In this document: in pieces, positions 1 through 10,034 of the stretch
Layout of the letters: every line of letters begins with the position of its first letter
Numbering within the stretch: the stretch's first letter is position 1
Origin: JAOUFP01 sp963801505
Lineage (GTDB): Bacteria; Nitrospirota; Thermodesulfovibrionia; Thermodesulfovibrionales; UBA6898
DNA: 51,024 nucleotides
Direction: 5' to 3'
Assembly (NCBI GenBank): GCA_963801505.1
Contig: CAWDEY010000006.1
Location: forward strand, 1 to 51,024
Program-made: the position numbers and the translations under genes
Notes under the pieces: model-generated
What the model saw: only the letters and a program-made list of their open reading frames with translations
Database searches by the model: none
Told to the model about the DNA's origin: nothing

Positions 1-126
1 TTGAAGCAGAATGCCGCGCCCTGCGCAGGCTGTGACCAGCCTGTCTGCATAAGCAAGTGTCCTTACGACCTGCCAATAAAAGACATGCTGAGCGACGCCC
101 ACCAGAACATGATATTTCCGGCCTGA
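1..126 (+). CDS. C-terminal end of an Fe-S aldo/keto-reductase-type protein (partial)
   Basis: Only the last 41 codons are present; the gene enters from the left edge and stops at TGA 124-126. The visible part has a cysteine cluster, CAGC followed by VC and KCP, which would hold a [4Fe-4S] cluster. Cys-rich tails of this kind end one branch of aldo/keto reductases, and such reductases occur beside DUF362 and polyferredoxin genes. The stop overlaps the next start (ATGA), so it belongs to the same operon as the next three genes. The family call rests on the tail and context alone; it could be another ferredoxin-type protein. Confidence 0.45.
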   Translation: MKQNAAPCAGCDQPVCISKCPYDLPIKDMLSDAHQNMIFPA

Positions 127-1121
127 TGAAGCCTGCTCAGCTTTTACTGAGACTTGGTCTGATTGGGGTCCTGCCCATAATCGCGCTTACGCTCTATGTA
201 AAGGGCCAAAAGTATGACCCTGCCCTGCTTGACTTCGCGAAGACCGGTTCGCAGGAAACCTTCGGTACGGATACGCTGCTTCAGACTGTGACTGAATCAG
301 CATCTCCCGCTGCTGTTTCGGATTTTGCGGGCTTTCGGAGGGTTGGACAAGAGCAAAGGTATACAAAGGACAATCTCTATGAGCATGTTGACGGCCACGC
401 GGAGTATTTTATCAGCGCCGGGTTCAAAGGTCTGGCTGTTGCCGAATACGCCCCGGCAGGCTCCGATAAATTAAAAGCCGAAATACAGACAGAGGTCTAT
501 GACATGGGTAATGACATTCAGGCCTTCGGTGTGCTGGTCGATGAAGCCGGCGAGGACGCCCCCGCGGTTTCCATCGGCACAATGGGCTTCAGGAATTCAG
601 GAGGAACAAACTTCGTCAAGGGCCGCTACTATGTAAAAATAACCTCTCCGGACCCCAAGGCCCCGCTGATGTCCTTTGCGAAGGCCTTTGCAGGCACACT
701 CCCTTCTGCCAGTGGTTCCTTAACGGCATTAGACAGACTTCCCCGAATCGGCAAAACTGGAAAGACGAGGTTTATTAAAGAGGGTTACCGCGGACTTGAT
801 TTCTTTAACAATGTGATAGAAAGGGAATACACGATAGATGGTAAAAAAATCACTCTGGCCCTCCTTGCAGGCAGCCCTCAGGAGTTCAATCAAACAGTCT
901 CCTCATTTCTCGGATACGTGAAGAAATCCGGCATGCCACTGGAGCAGTCAGAACAGGCGGGTAAGACAATATACAAGGTCAACGACAAATATGAAGGCAG
1001 CTGGTTTTTGGTCTCATCGACCAAGGCGGTCTTTGCAGTCTTTGGCACGGATGACAATGCAGTGCTGGGACCTTTCATGAAAATTGGTGATGGAGGTACT
1101 AATGCCGTCGAAAAACGATAA
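126..1121 (+). CDS. DUF6599 family protein, membrane-anchored
   Basis: 331-residue protein. The start at 126 is chosen because it overlaps the preceding stop as ATGA and is followed at once by an uncleaved signal-anchor (about residues 8-23, LGLIGVLPIIALTLYV), which places the rest outside the cytoplasm. The body matches DUF6599: a motif YEHVDGHAEYFISAGF near residue 90 and a second half with similar strand-rich segments. Function of the family is unknown; it recurs with DUF362 and polyferredoxin genes. The end overlaps the next gene by 20 bases, indicating translational coupling. The family call is by recognition of the central motif. Confidence 0.7.
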   Translation: MKPAQLLLRLGLIGVLPIIALTLYVKGQKYDPALLDFAKTGSQETFGTDTLLQTVTESASPAAVSDFAGFRRVGQEQRYTKDNLYEHVDGHAEYFISAGFKGLAVAEYAPAGSDKLKAEIQTEVYDMGNDIQAFGVLVDEAGEDAPAVSIGTMGFRNSGGTNFVKGRYYVKITSPDPKAPLMSFAKAFAGTLPSASGSLTALDRLPRIGKTGKTRFIKEGYRGLDFFNNVIEREYTIDGKKITLALLAGSPQEFNQTVSSFLGYVKKSGMPLEQSEQAGKTIYKVNDKYEGSWFLVSSTKAVFAVFGTDDNAVLGPFMKIGDGGTNAVEKR

Positions 1122-2094
1122 GAGGGAGCCTGTCTTAAGCAGAAGGCAGTTTCTTATAAAGACTGCAGCTACCTGCGGCCTTGCTGCAGCAGCAGGCACA
1201 TGGGGATATGTATTTTACAGCAGGGAGCCTGTCCGAAGGTCTGATAAAAAGATTTTCACCTTCAGGGACTTCCGGACTAAAGCAGGCAGTGGCTATCCCC
1301 ACCTTGCAGTTGTCCGCGGCAAAGACGCTGAAAAAATGGTTAGGGCTGCTGTAGACAGACTCGGCGGTATGGGACGCTTTGTGACCTCCGGAGACAGGGT
1401 GCTTTTAAAGCCTAACGCTGCGTGGGACAGACAGCCTGAGCAGGCGGCAAATACCAATCCTGAGGTGGTCGCAGCAGTTGTGAAGCTATGCCTGGAGGCA
1501 AGGGCCTCCGAGGTCTGGGTGACTGATGTTTCCGTGAATGACCCCTACCGGTGTTTCAGCCGTTCCGGCATTGAAGGGGCTGTAAAGAGAGCTGGCGGCA
1601 GAGTCAGACTTGCTTCCGAGGCCGACTTTCTGCCAACAGACCTCAAGGGAGAATCGCTTAAGATCTGGCCGGTCAGTGCTTTTTATCACCAGGCCGACAA
1701 GCTGATAAACCTGCCTGTTGTAAAACATCATTCCCTGAGCAAATGCACAGCTGCCATGAAGAACCTCTATGGGTCTCTCGGAGGTCAGAGAAACCGCCTG
1801 CACCAGGACATCAATACCTCTATCGCAGACCTGGCCTTTGCGATCAGGCCGACGCTTACAGTAATGGATGCCACGAGGGTGCTTAAAAGAAACGGTCCAA
1901 CAGGAGGCAATATCTCCGATGTTGCCATAGAAAATACTATAGTGGCAGGAGTCGATGTGGTTTCGGTAGAGACCTACGGGCTCAGGTTCCTTGACCTCAG
2001 GGCCGAGGATGTACCGTATGTAGGTATGGCTGAAAAAAGGGGTGTAGGTATTTCTGATTTAAAGTCTTTGAATATTGCAGAGGAAGAGGTATGA
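1102..2094 (+). CDS. Tat-exported DUF362 domain protein
   Basis: 330 residues. The start at 1102 follows a GGAGG at 1092-1096. The N-terminus has a twin-arginine signal (SRRQFLIK near residue 13, then an Ala-rich hydrophobic stretch), so the folded protein is exported, probably with a cofactor. The DUF362 domain fills the remainder; KPNAAWDR, the INLPVVKHHSLSKCTAAMKN region and a C-terminal GVDVVSVETYG segment are typical. DUF362 proteins often carry Fe-S clusters; this one has few Cys (positions near the Tat region, CLEARA and SKCTAAM), so cluster binding is uncertain. The stop overlaps the next start as ATGA. Confidence 0.8.
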   Translation: MPSKNDKREPVLSRRQFLIKTAATCGLAAAAGTWGYVFYSREPVRRSDKKIFTFRDFRTKAGSGYPHLAVVRGKDAEKMVRAAVDRLGGMGRFVTSGDRVLLKPNAAWDRQPEQAANTNPEVVAAVVKLCLEARASEVWVTDVSVNDPYRCFSRSGIEGAVKRAGGRVRLASEADFLPTDLKGESLKIWPVSAFYHQADKLINLPVVKHHSLSKCTAAMKNLYGSLGGQRNRLHQDINTSIADLAFAIRPTLTVMDATRVLKRNGPTGGNISDVAIENTIVAGVDVVSVETYGLRFLDLRAEDVPYVGMAEKRGVGISDLKSLNIAEEEV

Positions 2095-3609
2095 TCTCAA
2101 GGATTCTGACTCTGAGGAATATCAGACGCCTTTACGCAATTTTTTTTTCTGACACTGTTTGTGCTGCTTTTGTGGCTAACGAGTTTCAAACATTTGAAGG
2201 GCTATGAAACGCCTCTTTTTCTTGAACTCGATCCCCTTACCGCAGTCGCCTCCTTTCTTACCAGCTGGACACTTTACAAAGGGCTAAGCCTGTCGCTCCT
2301 TGTTATCATCGCCACACTTTTTCTGGGCCGGTTTTTCTGCTCCTGGATCTGTCCTTTAGGCATAATCAACCAGGCCGTCGGCAGCATCCTGAGCAAGATG
2401 CGGGCAGCGGACACCGTAATTCTCAATTCTTACCGTAAGCTCTACCGGCTTAAGTATTATATCCTGGCCATACTTCTCGTCACAGCAGCTTTTGGGTCGC
2501 TTCAGATTGGTCTTCTGGGCCCCATACCTTTTATCACCAGGGCCTTTACAGTCTCGATCTTTCCGGCAGTAAATTACGGAAGGGGCTGGTTGTCTTTAAA
2601 ACAGCCCCTCTTTAACGGCGGGACGTTTCTGGGGATCATCTTTATCGCTGTTATTGCGGCAAACAGGTTTCTGCCGCGTTTCTGGTGCAGGGCAGTATGC
2701 CCGCTCGGGGCATTACTGGGGCTGTTTTCCTTCAGGCCTGTCCTGAGAATATGGCGGGACGTTGAGCTTTGCACAGACTGCAAAAAGTGTATTACAAACT
2801 GCCACGGCGGCTGCGACCCCCATGCCTCCCTGCGGACTACCGAGTGCCACGTCTGCATGAACTGTATTGAAGACTGCCCTGAGCAGGCCATTCACTTTGG
2901 CCTGTCTAAATCAGCAAGCGCTGCCCACAGGCCCCTTGATATCAGCCGCCGCAGGGTCATCGAAAGTGTTGTCGCAGGCGTTGTGCTTTTCCCGATTATG
3001 AAGAGCTCCATATCTTCGGGGACAACCCCGCAATACCGCGTCATAAGACCGCCGGGCTCGATTCCGGAGACAGATTTTCTGAGAAGGTGCCTCAAGTGCG
3101 GGCAGTGCATTAAGATCTGCCCGACTAATGTCATACAGCCTGCCTTGCTTGAGGCCGGTTTTGAGGGACTCTGGAGTCCCGTTCTGATCAACAGGATGGG
3201 TTACTGCGAATTCAACTGCGTGCTCTGCGGCCATGTCTGCCCGACAGGCGCGATCTCCCCGCTCACAGTGGAGAAGAAAGTAGGAAAGGAAAAGGGGCAG
3301 AGACCCGTAAAAATCGGCACGGCCTTTTACGACCGCGGTCGCTGCCTGCCCTGGGCCATGAACACTGACTGTATTGTATGCGAGGAGGTCTGCCCGACAT
3401 CACCCAAGGCGATCTGGTTTCAGACCTTCGAGGTCCAGCTCCGCGACGGGTCCATGAAGACCCTGAAGCGGCCGTTTATTGATCCGGATCTCTGCACCGG
3501 CTGCGGCATTTGCGAAAACAAATGCCCTGTCAGGGACCATGCAGCGGTCAGGGTCACATCTGTCGGAGAGACGCGGTCTTTGTCAAACCGTATGATCCTG
3601 AAAAGTTGA
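2091..3609 (+). CDS. Membrane polyferredoxin (NapH/MauN-like) with an N-terminal frame break
   Basis: The ATG at 2091 overlaps the DUF362 stop, but its frame closes after 39 codons; the frame of the main protein opens at 2161. The two join if the nine-T run at 2140-2148 is read as eight, giving a hydrophobic first helix. The product (about 505 residues) has several membrane helices with the paired CPLG motifs of NapH-type proteins (SWICPLG, RAVCPLG), followed by at least five Cys-rich [4Fe-4S] segments, among them CTDCKKC, CHVCMNC, CLKCGQC and CTGCGIC. It probably passes electrons between quinone and the exported partners in this operon. A DISRRRV segment mid-protein resembles a Tat-like motif before a helix. 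Confidence 0.8.
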
Positions 3610-3672
3610 TCTAACTTGACAGCAAATGATATTCTCTGCGGTCTTGCCACCTGCTCGGTTAAATGCCACTTC

Positions 3673-4425
3673 TTAACCTCTGGCCACTTCCCTTAGCTTC
3701 GGTATCAGCGGGGTCTTGCCTTCACCGACAATATCGCCTTTTATCCCAATGACAATCTCTTCTATGGGGATGTCCTTGCCGGAGGCCCTTACCGCTTCTT
3801 TTGTAAGATATATCAAGCCGCCGCAGCAGGGGACCTCCATCCGAACGACGGTTACGCTTTTTACGGTGTTTACCCTGAACATCTCGGTCAGCTTATCGAA
3901 ATATAACTGGGCATCATCAAGTTTCGGACATGCGATCACAAGCTTCTTGCCTTTGATAAATCTGCTGTGGAAGTTCACTGCTGAAAAAGCCGTGCAGTCA
4001 GCTGCCAGCAGAAGATCTGCTTCATTAAGATAAGGCGCGTTTGTGGCAATAAGTTTGAGCTGTACAGGCCAGTTTGTTAGTTCTGGTTTTGTCTCAGCCG
4101 CAGTCTGCTTAGTTGCAGACTCTTCAGCAAAATCCACCGGCCTTGTGCTGGGACATCCGCGGAAAGTTTCTTTTTTCTTCTTTGTCTCGTGCATATGCCT
4201 TTCAGTGGCCTCTTCATCAAACGGGTCTGACTCCCTTTGCACTACGGTAAGTGCGCCTGTAGGACAACTCCCCAGGCACGCGCCAAGGCCGTCACAGTAT
4301 ATCTCCTTGATGAGCCTTGCCTTGCCGTCGACAATCTGCAGTGCTGCCTCTGCGCAGTCGACAATACACTGTCCGCATCCATTACACTTTTCTTCGTCGA
4401 TTTGTATGATATTTCTTAATGCCAT
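3673..4425 (-). CDS. Ferredoxin-like protein with two [4Fe-4S] motifs and a long C-terminal domain
   Basis: 250 residues, preceded by a good ribosome site (GGAGGTTA just upstream of 4425). Residues 8-65 form a bacterial 2[4Fe-4S] ferredoxin fold: CNGCGQC..C and CDGLGACLGSCP. A charged linker with KKKK follows, then a domain of about 130 residues with CPKLDD and PCCGG motifs. The C-terminal domain is frequent in anaerobes but I know no assigned reaction. Cytoplasmic, no signal peptide. It is convergent with the polyferredoxin and stands alone. Confidence 0.75.
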   Translation of the reverse strand: MALRNIIQIDEEKCNGCGQCIVDCAEAALQIVDGKARLIKEIYCDGLGACLGSCPTGALTVVQRESDPFDEEATERHMHETKKKKETFRGCPSTRPVDFAEESATKQTAAETKPELTNWPVQLKLIATNAPYLNEADLLLAADCTAFSAVNFHSRFIKGKKLVIACPKLDDAQLYFDKLTEMFRVNTVKSVTVVRMEVPCCGGLIYLTKEAVRASGKDIPIEEIVIGIKGDIVGEGKTPLIPKLREVARG

Positions 4426-4491
4426 GATTAACCTCCAAAAGATTTAATATTCCAATTATTCTAAGTATAGAAGATCCCCCGATAGCCTGCT

Positions 4492-4505
4492 ATGATCTAA
4501 ATCAT
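4492..4505. promoter_or_regulatory. FNR/Crp-like palindrome
   Basis: ATGAT-CTAA-ATCAT is a perfect 5-4-5 palindrome about 67 bases upstream of the minus-strand ferredoxin-like gene and 90 upstream of the plus-strand small gene. It differs from the FNR consensus (TTGAT-N4-ATCAA) only at the outermost base of each arm. Which gene it controls is unclear. Confidence 0.35.
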
Positions 4506-4594
4506 CCTCTTCCAATCAAGGCCTTTTTCCCTTGCAACTGGCTGACATGTTATAATAAATTTGCTCGTAATTATTATTTTACAGGAAGGTAAAT

Positions 4595-4823
4595 ATGAAA
4601 GCATGTCATATCTGTAATGAGACAGAAGATGTTTCTTCGTGGAAGCATCCTGAGAACGGAAGCGAATACATGCTCTGCAGTTATTGCCTCAATGCTGTCG
4701 TCGGGAGTATGCGCGGAATGCAGTGCCATTCTGGTCAAGCTGGACCCTATCGGAATAAACAACGAGGGCAAGAGAATATGTTATAAATGCAGCGCAATGC
4801 ATGACATGGCAGATGATGAATAA
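4595..4823 (+). CDS. Small protein with four CxxC pairs (zinc- or Fe-binding), frame broken
   Basis: About 75 residues once the GGG at 4703-4705 is read as GG. The repaired protein has four pairs: CHIC, CSYC, CAEC and CYKC, the pattern of a double zinc ribbon. Ribosome site AGGAAGG lies ahead of the ATG. As written, the first frame runs on only to 4786 and loses the last two pairs. I do not recognise the family. Confidence 0.6.
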
Positions 4824-4857
4824 CAGCGTCTTTGCCCTTTGATCCACGGAGGTTATG

Positions 4858-5046
4858 ATGTCAAATATAAGCGAAGAAGAAAAGGCCCATCAGATCAAGA
4901 CCTCTTTCGAGGTTGACAGTATATACCTGCAGGCCCTTGAAAAACTGAGGGAAGAACTGACAGGCCAGGGCCTTGATATTGACTCAGGAGAAGGCAGAAA
5001 AACCTTTATCCGGGCCGTGCGCAAGCTCAATGAACGGTTTATCTAG
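4858..5046 (+). CDS. Small hypothetical protein
   Basis: 62 residues, charged and helical, no cysteines, no signal peptide. Two ATGs sit in tandem; 4858 is preferred because GGAGG at 4848-4852 is 5 bases upstream of it and only 2 from the other. It follows the CxxC protein closely and may be co-transcribed. No function is visible. Confidence 0.55.
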   Translation: MSNISEEEKAHQIKTSFEVDSIYLQALEKLREELTGQGLDIDSGEGRKTFIRAVRKLNERFI

Positions 5047-5075
5047 ATAATTCCTCAGGCATTCATAATTGAACA

Positions 5076-5688
5076 ATGAAATGCCATAATCAAAAATTTC
5101 TTTCCATAACTCCAGCCTTGAAAAGCGAAGACTCCGGAAAAGCACCCTGGTTTTCCTGATACACTTGTCGATTACCTCAGCGGCAGGGAGATACCCTTTT
5201 CCAACAGGGACAATATCAGGCAGAAATTAGTAAAAACGCTTGTTGAGGAAAAAGGTTATTGGAAAGAGGACATTTCTCTGGACAGGGAAATCAGGTTCGA
5301 GATTGAAGGCCGGCAGATATGCTCTCTTGTTGACATCTCGATCGGATTGGAAGGCAACACACTCATGGTCTTTAAGTGTGCCTCAGGTTCGGTCGTCTCA
5401 AGAGAACGTCAGATCATAGCAACAGCCAGGCTGCTGGAGGATTATGTCATCCCTTTTGCGGTTGTCACCAACGGAGTAAATATCGAGTTGCTCGATACCA
5501 TTTCCGAAAAAGTCATTGGCGACAGTATGCAGTTAATCCCCACACGCCAGGAACTGCTTGAAAATTCGAGAAACCTCACCCTGAAATCCGCGAAAAAGAA
5601 AAAACTTGTATATGAACAGAGGATTCTTCATACATACGATGAAATAAGCTGTGATATATCTTCAGGAGCGGTCCTGCAACCTGAATAA
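5076..5688 (+). CDS. HsdR N-terminal-like (nuclease-fold) protein, frame broken
   Basis: The ATG at 5076 begins a frame that stops at 5158; reading TTTT at 5151-5154 as TTT joins it to the long frame ending at 5688, giving about 203 residues. The core resembles the type I restriction HsdR_N family: RQKLVKTLVEEKGYWKEDI, then LVDISIG, a VFKC segment where the nuclease usually has a D..E..K pattern, and the ATARLLEDYVIPFAVVTNG region. No helicase domain and no HsdM/S neighbours, so it is a stand-alone protein rather than a restriction system. The D/E-K catalytic set appears incomplete (VFKC instead of VECK), so activity is doubtful. Confidence 0.6.
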
Positions 5689-5715
5689 TTTTATTCAGAA
5701 AATCAGTGCTGTTAT

Positions 5716-5724
5716 TGCTATAAT
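5716..5724 (+). promoter_or_regulatory. Extended -10 promoter element for the TPP enzyme gene
   Basis: TGC-TATAAT is a perfect -10 hexamer with the extended TGn element, about 60 bases upstream of the start at 5785. No convincing -35 was seen, which is acceptable for extended -10 promoters. Confidence 0.4.
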
Positions 5725-5784
5725 AGCTTGCCCCCGGGATTCAGGGGTATTTATAACCATGCTTTACACAAAAGGGTCTTGTTA

Positions 5785-7435
5785 ATGGACATCAAAGTCA
5801 GTGAATTGATTATAAAGTACCTCGAGAGGCTTGGTATTGAATATGTTTTCGGCATACCAGGCGCTCATATCCTCCCTGTATATGATGCTCTCTACAATTC
5901 CAGGATCAAGTCTGTGCTTGCAAAGCACGAGCAGGGGGCTGCTTTTATGGCCGGCGGTTATGCAAGGGTATCCGGGAAAACAGGGGTATGTATTGCAACC
6001 GCGGGGCCAGGGGCCACCAACCTTGTGACAGGTCTGGCAAATGCTTACCTGGACGGACTGCCTGTCCTTGCACTGACCGGCGAAACTCCAACGTACTCCT
6101 TTGGAAAGGGTGCTTTACAGGAAAGCTCAGGGGAAGGCTCCTGCATAAACCAGCACGATATTTTCAGGGGGATTACGAAATATAACATCCTTCTCCAGAG
6201 GACGGATTATCTGCTGACTATACTCAGAAAGACAACAGGGATACTCCTGTCCAAAAACCCCGGACCAGTACTACTGAGTTTTCCATACAATTTGCTGAAA
6301 GAAACCGTTGACAGCAGCCTGCTGGATCATATTAATTTCAACGCAGGCCATTCACTTTCAAATACCCTTATACCAACTGATGACCTTGTCAGTCTGATAA
6401 ACAACTCTGCAAATCCTGTGGTAATTGCAGGTTACGGGAGCATTGCTTCAGATGCTGAAGAGGACATATCAGGCTTTTGCATACAATCCAATATCCCGGT
6501 GGCTACAACCCTGAAGGCGCGGGGGATACTGCCGGAGACATCCGACCTTTCTCTGGGTGTTCTGGGAATAACCTCTAATGAACTTGCCTTCAGATATATA
6601 ACCGAAAAAGCGGACCTGCTTATTATATCTGGCGCGAGCTTTGGAGAAAGAACAAGTTACAACTGGAATAATGAGCTGCTAAAGGGCAAAAAGATCATCC
6701 AGATAGACAATAATGAAGAACATCTCAATAAGGTCTTCACTGCAGATATCGCACTTGATGCAGATGTAAAAAAGGTCTTTAGCCTTCTCAAAGAAAAAGC
6801 CAATGCCAATATGATCAGTCCCAAAAAATTCCGGGGATGTCCTGCTCTACAAGTCAAAATACCTGAACCAGGATACCAGGGACAATGGCTTTATGCTTGT
6901 CAGTCATTTCCTGAACATGCTCAACAACCATTTTAAAGGCGATGTCTCTGTTTTCGATGATAATATCATTTACATGCAGCGTTTATGTCATGTATTAAAA
7001 AGCAGAAGCTATTTCCCGAATTCAGGCATCTCTGCCCTGGGCCATGCTATACCTGCTGCCATCGGAGCAAAACTCGCTACAGAGAAGCCGGTTATCGCAA
7101 TACTGGGTGACGGTGGGTTCCAGATGTGCTGTATGGAGATCATGACAGCAGTGAACTATAATATCCCTGTACTGATCATACTCCTCAATAATGCATCTTT
7201 GGGGCTTGTAAGGAAAAACCAGTTTTATAACTATGCCGGCAGATTTATCGCCAGCGACTTCATAAACCCTGATTACAGAAAACTCGCGGAGTCTTTCAGC
7301 ATAGAGTATTTCAAAGTGGCCACTCTGCCGGATGCTGAAAACGTATTTGAGACAGCAGATTTCAGAAACAGGATAAATCTTGTTGAATTGATTCTGGACA
7401 AGGACGAGTTTCCAAAATATTCATCAGGGAGATAA
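5785..7435 (+). CDS. Thiamine-pyrophosphate enzyme, acetolactate-synthase-like large subunit, frame broken
   Basis: About 550 residues if GGG at 6879-6881 is read as GG; otherwise split at 6936. The N-terminal pyrimidine-binding domain has FGIPGAHILPVYDAL and the catalytic Glu in KHEQGAAFMAGG; ATAGPGATN follows. The central domain (about residues 190-340) is a Rossmann-like fold. The C-terminal pyrophosphate-binding domain has the full TPP motif, GDGGFQMCCMEI to NNASLG. No regulatory small subunit is adjacent, so it may be an ALS, glyoxylate carboligase or sulfo/phosphonopyruvate decarboxylase relative. A glycosyltransferase-like gene follows within 10 bases, hinting at a shared specialised pathway. 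Confidence 0.8.
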
Positions 7436-7444
7436 GGTGCGCAA

Positions 7445-9376
7445 TTGAAGGAGAGCGAACTTTTCACTAATCTGAATATTTTTTTCAGACTTTTTAAGGA
7501 CAATACAACCGCAGTCGACATTAAAGAACAATTTCTTTTCTGCCTCAAGGGCATGAATAACCGGCATAGAGATTTTCGATAACCTGAACACTGTTAAGGC
7601 CGTCTATGAGACAGCCCTCAGGTTTTTAGAGGAAGCTGCTGCTGATAAAGAGTTCGACGAAGACCTGCTGTCTTTGCAGCGTGATCTCTACATAGAACTT
7701 GAGTATATTCTTTCTTTTGGACAGGGGATGAGCGACACCATTTTCTGGTGGTCATCCCTGTAGCAGACAGGCCTGTAATGCTGAAAAACTGTCTTGAAAG
7801 CCTTATTGAACAATGCCGTATCTTCCAGTACGGAGGGTTCACGTTTAATGCGCATGGGAGACCTGTTTATAATAAAATCAGCGCTTTTATCATCGATGAC
7901 AGCAAAGATGAAAACAACATCCGGAAGATAAGAGAAATATGTTCCGGGACAGCGGACGCAGGCCTCAGGACTTATTATATTGGACTTGATGAACAGACTG
8001 AATTGCTCAGCAATCTTCCTTTCAAATACAGGGAAAAGCTCCAGGATCTGCTACGGCAGACACGTCAACCCGGTGCCGCCTCACAAAGGCGCATCGATTT
8101 CCAGAAACATTGCATATCTCTGGCTGCACACATTTTTGGCTGAATTCAGGGAGAAGTCCCTGATTTATTTTCTCGACAGCGACGAAGAATTCAGGATAAA
8201 GATTAAACGCAAAACCAGCACAGAGGACATACAGTTTATTAACTATTTTTACTGGCTGGATAAAATATTCGGCTCAAGCGATGTGGAGGTTGTCACAGGC
8301 AAGGTTGTGGGAGACCCGCCTGTTTCTCCCTCTGTAATGATAAATACTTTTCTGGATGATATAACCCTTTTTTTTGAAACCCTTTCTCAATGCTTCGCCG
8401 GATCGAAAAATGCATCTTTCATGATGATCAGGCAGTCCAGACCTCCTCTGCAGAATATCATGACATGGTCAAATTATTCGGATACAGCAGTCCAGCGCAA
8501 CCCAGAAAATATCTCTGCAGCCTGTCAGGAGACCATACTGTCATGGACTGTCTTGATGATTTCTCGAAAAAGGCCCTGGGGTTTTTTTACGGGCTCCATC
8601 CCACGAGAACACAGCTTTATATCCACAGGGGTGCTTTTACAGAGACGGACAATGCACGAACTGTTTATACAGGCAATTATGTCTTCAGGACAGCAGGACT
8701 CCGGCACTTCATACCTTTTGCCAGCCTGAAATTGAGGATGGCCGGACCTGCCCTGGGACGTATCCTTAGAAGAAGACTGAATCATAAATTCGTCTCAGCC
8801 AATCTGCCGCTGCTGCATAAGCGCACGATCCGTCCGGCTACAGCAATGAATTCAGAAGCGGCATTTCTGAAAATATGAACTCAATAGATCTGTCCATGGA
8901 ATTCAACAGACAATTCTGGGGGGATGTCATGTTGTTTTCCATTGAGAAACTGGCTGAGATTGCCTACCCTGACTCAAGGGTAGGACTTTCCGTTATAACC
9001 GAAATCTCATATGCACTTCAGGATAAACTCTGGAATCTCTACAAAAAACGCCAGACTGAAATAGCCGTGAAGAAAGCAAAAATCGAAAGCTATATATCTC
9101 AAGAAAAGTTTTGGTGGAACAGAGAGGCCCGCAGCTCAAAGCGCTGTAAAGAACATGCTGTTATTTTGTTCTGCGGTTGAAAACAACTTTGGCGCAGACT
9201 CCTCCGGCATGAAAAAGATTTCAGAGCAGATCAAAGATGGCTCTCACATCTCTATGATTATCAATGCCATCCATTCCTTCTACGAAAACGAACTCTCCTG
9301 GAATGAACTTCTGAAATCAGAGATTGCAGTATCTTTAAACTGCGAAGCCGCCTGTAAAACTATACAGAAGAGATAG
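7445..9376 (+). pseudogene. GT2-like glycosyltransferase, frame broken at six or so places
   Basis: A single coding region of about 640 codons is read by switching frames near 7560, 7745, 8065, 8380, 8860 and 9140. The joined product has an N-terminal helical part, then VVIPVADRPVMLKNCLESL with IIDDSKD (the GT-A nucleotide-binding start) near residue 110, and PPHKGASISRN with YFLDSDEEF (DxD-type) near residue 220. A C-terminal helical part contains PFASLKLRMAGPALG. Two breaks (CC at 7563 region, T run before 7745) fit homopolymer miscalls, so it may be intact in the organism. The TTG start at 7445 is tentative. Substrate unknown; overlaps the convergent ABC gene by 17 bases. Confidence 0.5.
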
Positions 9377-10034
9377 ACAGTTTCAATCTTCCATCATGCA
9401 TGCGTATGAGATAATCCGCAAGTCTTTCCGCCTGCCCTTGGTCATGGGTTGTCATGAGGACGCTTGGATGCCCTCGTCTTTTCATCTTCAGAATTATCTC
9501 TTCAATGAGCTCACTGTTTTTCTGGTCCACCGATGCAGTTGGTTCGTCAAGAAAAAGAATATCAGGCTCTGTCACCATAGCCCTTGCGATGCCCAGCCTC
9601 TGACTTTCGCCGCTCGAAAGCGTAAGGGCCTTCTGATTTTTCTTATGCATAAGACCAAAGCATTCCAGGTATTCGCTGACCTTCTCCTCTATGTCTCTCT
9701 TTTGCATTCCTCTTATCTTCAGCCCATAGGCCATATTGCCGTAGACCGTTGTATTAAATAACCCCACCTTCGGCAGGACAAGGGTTATCCTGCGCCTCAG
9801 GGAAATATCATTGGCAAGGGTCTCATCGCCTGAAAAATAGCTGACAGTCCCGCTGTCAGGCTCTTCTATGAGCGAGGCTATCCTAAGGAATGTTGATTTG
9901 CCGCAGCCATTGGGCCCTGTCAAAATATAAACACCTTTTTTTGCAAAGGTAAATGAACAGTTATTGAGCACCTGCTTACTGTCATAACTTTTCGAGATAT
10001 TTGTTATTGCCAACCTGAGGTCTGTCTTTGTCAT
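9360..10034 (-). CDS. tupC: Tungstate ABC transporter ATP-binding protein (TupC-like)
   Basis: 224 residues, cytoplasmic ATPase of the importer. Visible motifs: Walker A GPNGCGKST near residue 38, Q-loop region LVLPKVGLF, signature LSSGESQR near 140, Walker B ILFLDEP near 160 and the H-loop TTHD. Lacks the C-terminal molybdate-binding (TOBE) domain of ModC, as expected for TupC. Start overlaps the permease stop by 4 bases. Substrate is assigned from the TupA and TupB neighbours. Confidence 0.8.
   Translation of the reverse strand: MTKTDLRLAITNISKSYDSKQVLNNCSFTFAKKGVYILTGPNGCGKSTFLRIASLIEEPDSGTVSYFSGDETLANDISLRRRITLVLPKVGLFNTTVYGNMAYGLKIRGMQKRDIEEKVSEYLECFGLMHKKNQKALTLSSGESQRLGIARAMVTEPDILFLDEPTASVDQKNSELIEEIILKMKRRGHPSVLMTTHDQGQAERLADYLIRMHDGRLKLSISSV

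Noticed and set aside
2140..2148. Nine-T run as programmed frameshifting in the polyferredoxin gene
   Set aside because: Many other genes in the window have the same one-base excess in ordinary runs, so a base-calling error is simpler.
2574..3234. Several long minus-strand frames opposite the polyferredoxin
   Set aside because: They mirror a GC-rich Cys-rich gene, lack ribosome sites and resemble no family.
5681..5698. Hairpin CTGAATAA-TT-TTATTCAG as a terminator
   Set aside because: AT-rich with a two-base loop and no T-tract; it overlaps the stop codon and may be chance.
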